Origin: Bacteroidia bacterium
Lineage (GTDB): Bacteria > Bacteroidota > Bacteroidia > Bacteroidales > Azobacteroidaceae
DNA: 64,000 nt
Direction of reading: 5' to 3'
Assembly (NCBI GenBank): GCA_025999935.1
Contig: BNXY01000005.1
Span: 14,495 to 78,494 of the forward strand
Made by a program: the position numbers and the translations under genes. The notes beneath the pieces are model-generated. The model had not been told where the DNA came from, ran no database searches, and was given only the letters and a program-made list of their open reading frames with translations. This document shows positions 63,495-64,000 of this stretch, in pieces. Numbering within the stretch: the stretch's first letter is position 1; every line of letters begins with the position of its first letter.

Positions 63495-64000
63495 TTTTTA
63501 TAGATTGCTTGCTTGCTTGCTTTCCATTGAGCGGGGAGCAGTTCGGCCAAGTCTTTTGAGTAGTCGGTATCGTAGTCGTGGATGTGGTCAAGCACATAAA
63601 CCATCCAATCCCGGTAATTGACATCAGCTGCTTTGCAGCAAGCCAACAGGGAATAAATCACGGCGGCATCTTCCGCCGCAGAATGATTTCCGCAGAACAG
63701 ATAATTTTTTCTTCCCAAAGCCACCGGACGAATGGCATTTTCCGCCAGGTTGTTGTCAATTTTAAACCGTCCATCGAGATGGTAACGGCTCAACCGGTGG
63801 AAATTGTGATAGATATATTTCAGTGCTTTGCTGATTCGACCTTTGGGCAATACTTTGGGGATTTCGTTATATACCCATTTCTCAAAGACCACCAGAATGG
63901 GGTAAGCCAACCGGCTGCGTAATTCTGCCCGTTGATCATACGAGAGATTTTTCTCATCCGCCATCCTTTCTATTTCATAGAGCATGCCGATTTGTTCCAG
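63488..64000 (-). CDS. IS66-family transposase, C-terminal part
   Basis: The frame enters from the right edge (LEQIGMLYEIERMADEKNLS) and ends at 63488. Motifs of the IS66 DDE domain C-terminus: LSRYHLDGRFKIDNNLAENA followed by IRPVALGRKNYLFCGN (catalytic Glu in NNLAENAIRP), then the IS66 C-terminal element ending DLAELLPAQW. The N-terminal two thirds lie outside the window. Confidence 0.9.
   Translation of the reverse strand: MEQIGMLYEIERMADEKNLSYDQRAELRSRLAYPILVVFEKWVYNEIPKVLPKGRISKALKYIYHNFHRLSRYHLDGRFKIDNNLAENAIRPVALGRKNYLFCGNHSAAEDAAVIYSLLACCKAADVNYRDWMVYVLDHIHDYDTDYSKDLAELLPAQWKASKQAIYKNL

Larger units (their letters stand above)
63381..64000 (-). mobile_element. IS66-family element, one end (runs off right edge)
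   Basis: The outer end reads GTAAGCAACCGCTGAACCCC (63381-63400); IS66-family inverted repeats begin GTAAGC. The transposase gene lies inwards of it. The target duplication cannot be checked because the other end is outside. Confidence 0.6.

Overview
The window is a piece of a Bacteroidales (Bacteroidota) chromosome. Evidence: many genes are preceded by the Bacteroidota -7 box TAnnTTTG, sometimes with TTG about 20 bp upstream. The gene families also fit: NfeD/ClpP-like protease, ApgM-ThrC pair, periplasmic aminopeptidase C, LptF/G permease, MacB-like multi-permease clusters, GG-leader peptide, ISAzo13 and IS66 elements, DUF3791. Most genes look like ordinary housekeeping genes of moderate GC; the two ends are accessory DNA.

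Layout. (1) 1-4560 is a mobile-element graveyard: a MobC-like fragment, two decayed DUF3791 genes, fragments of two different tyrosine integrases joined across an intact ISAzo13-type IS, an intact MntA-like nucleotidyltransferase with only the tail of its HepT partner, and a fused HsdR/HsdM scar. (2) 4583-29999 is core chromosome: nadC, aminopeptidase C, NfeD, apgM-thrC-rocD, lptF/G-tgt, a phosphopantetheinyl transferase, antiporter-kdsB, a small decayed RiPP/thioredoxin locus, the biotin-dependent acyl-CoA carboxylase operon, a GH3 glucosidase and a phosphoethanolamine transferase. (3) 27380-38741 is a TolC/HlyD/ABC-permease export locus. It carries three copies of a perfect palindrome (TGTAAAG-AAA-CTTTACA type) and sigma-54-like -24/-12 elements, so one sigma-54 activator probably controls both units. 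Two small related cassettes with matching inverted ends lie inside this locus. (4) 38811-49884 is core again: AlkZ-like winged-helix protein, paaK/ACT, a symporter with a 47-residue accessory protein, MATE pump, cytidylate-kinase-like protein, phosphoesterases, and prfB with its programmed frameshift. (5) A tRNA with anticodon CAU at 49965-50038 marks the start of an A+T-rich island that runs to the right edge.

The island holds a large SF2 helicase (possible defence gene) and, divergent from it, a ten-gene, tightly packed, same-strand cluster at 53654-63288. It encodes a MiaB/RimO-like radical SAM methylthiotransferase without a TRAM domain, a 60-residue acidic peptide, a complete Liv-type (branched-chain amino acid type) ABC transporter with a membrane-anchored binding protein, and three paralogous membrane-anchored proteins of a family I do not recognise. 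This cluster is the best candidate for an undescribed system. The island ends in the window at an IS66 element.

All calls come from reading the sequence by eye; no database search was run.
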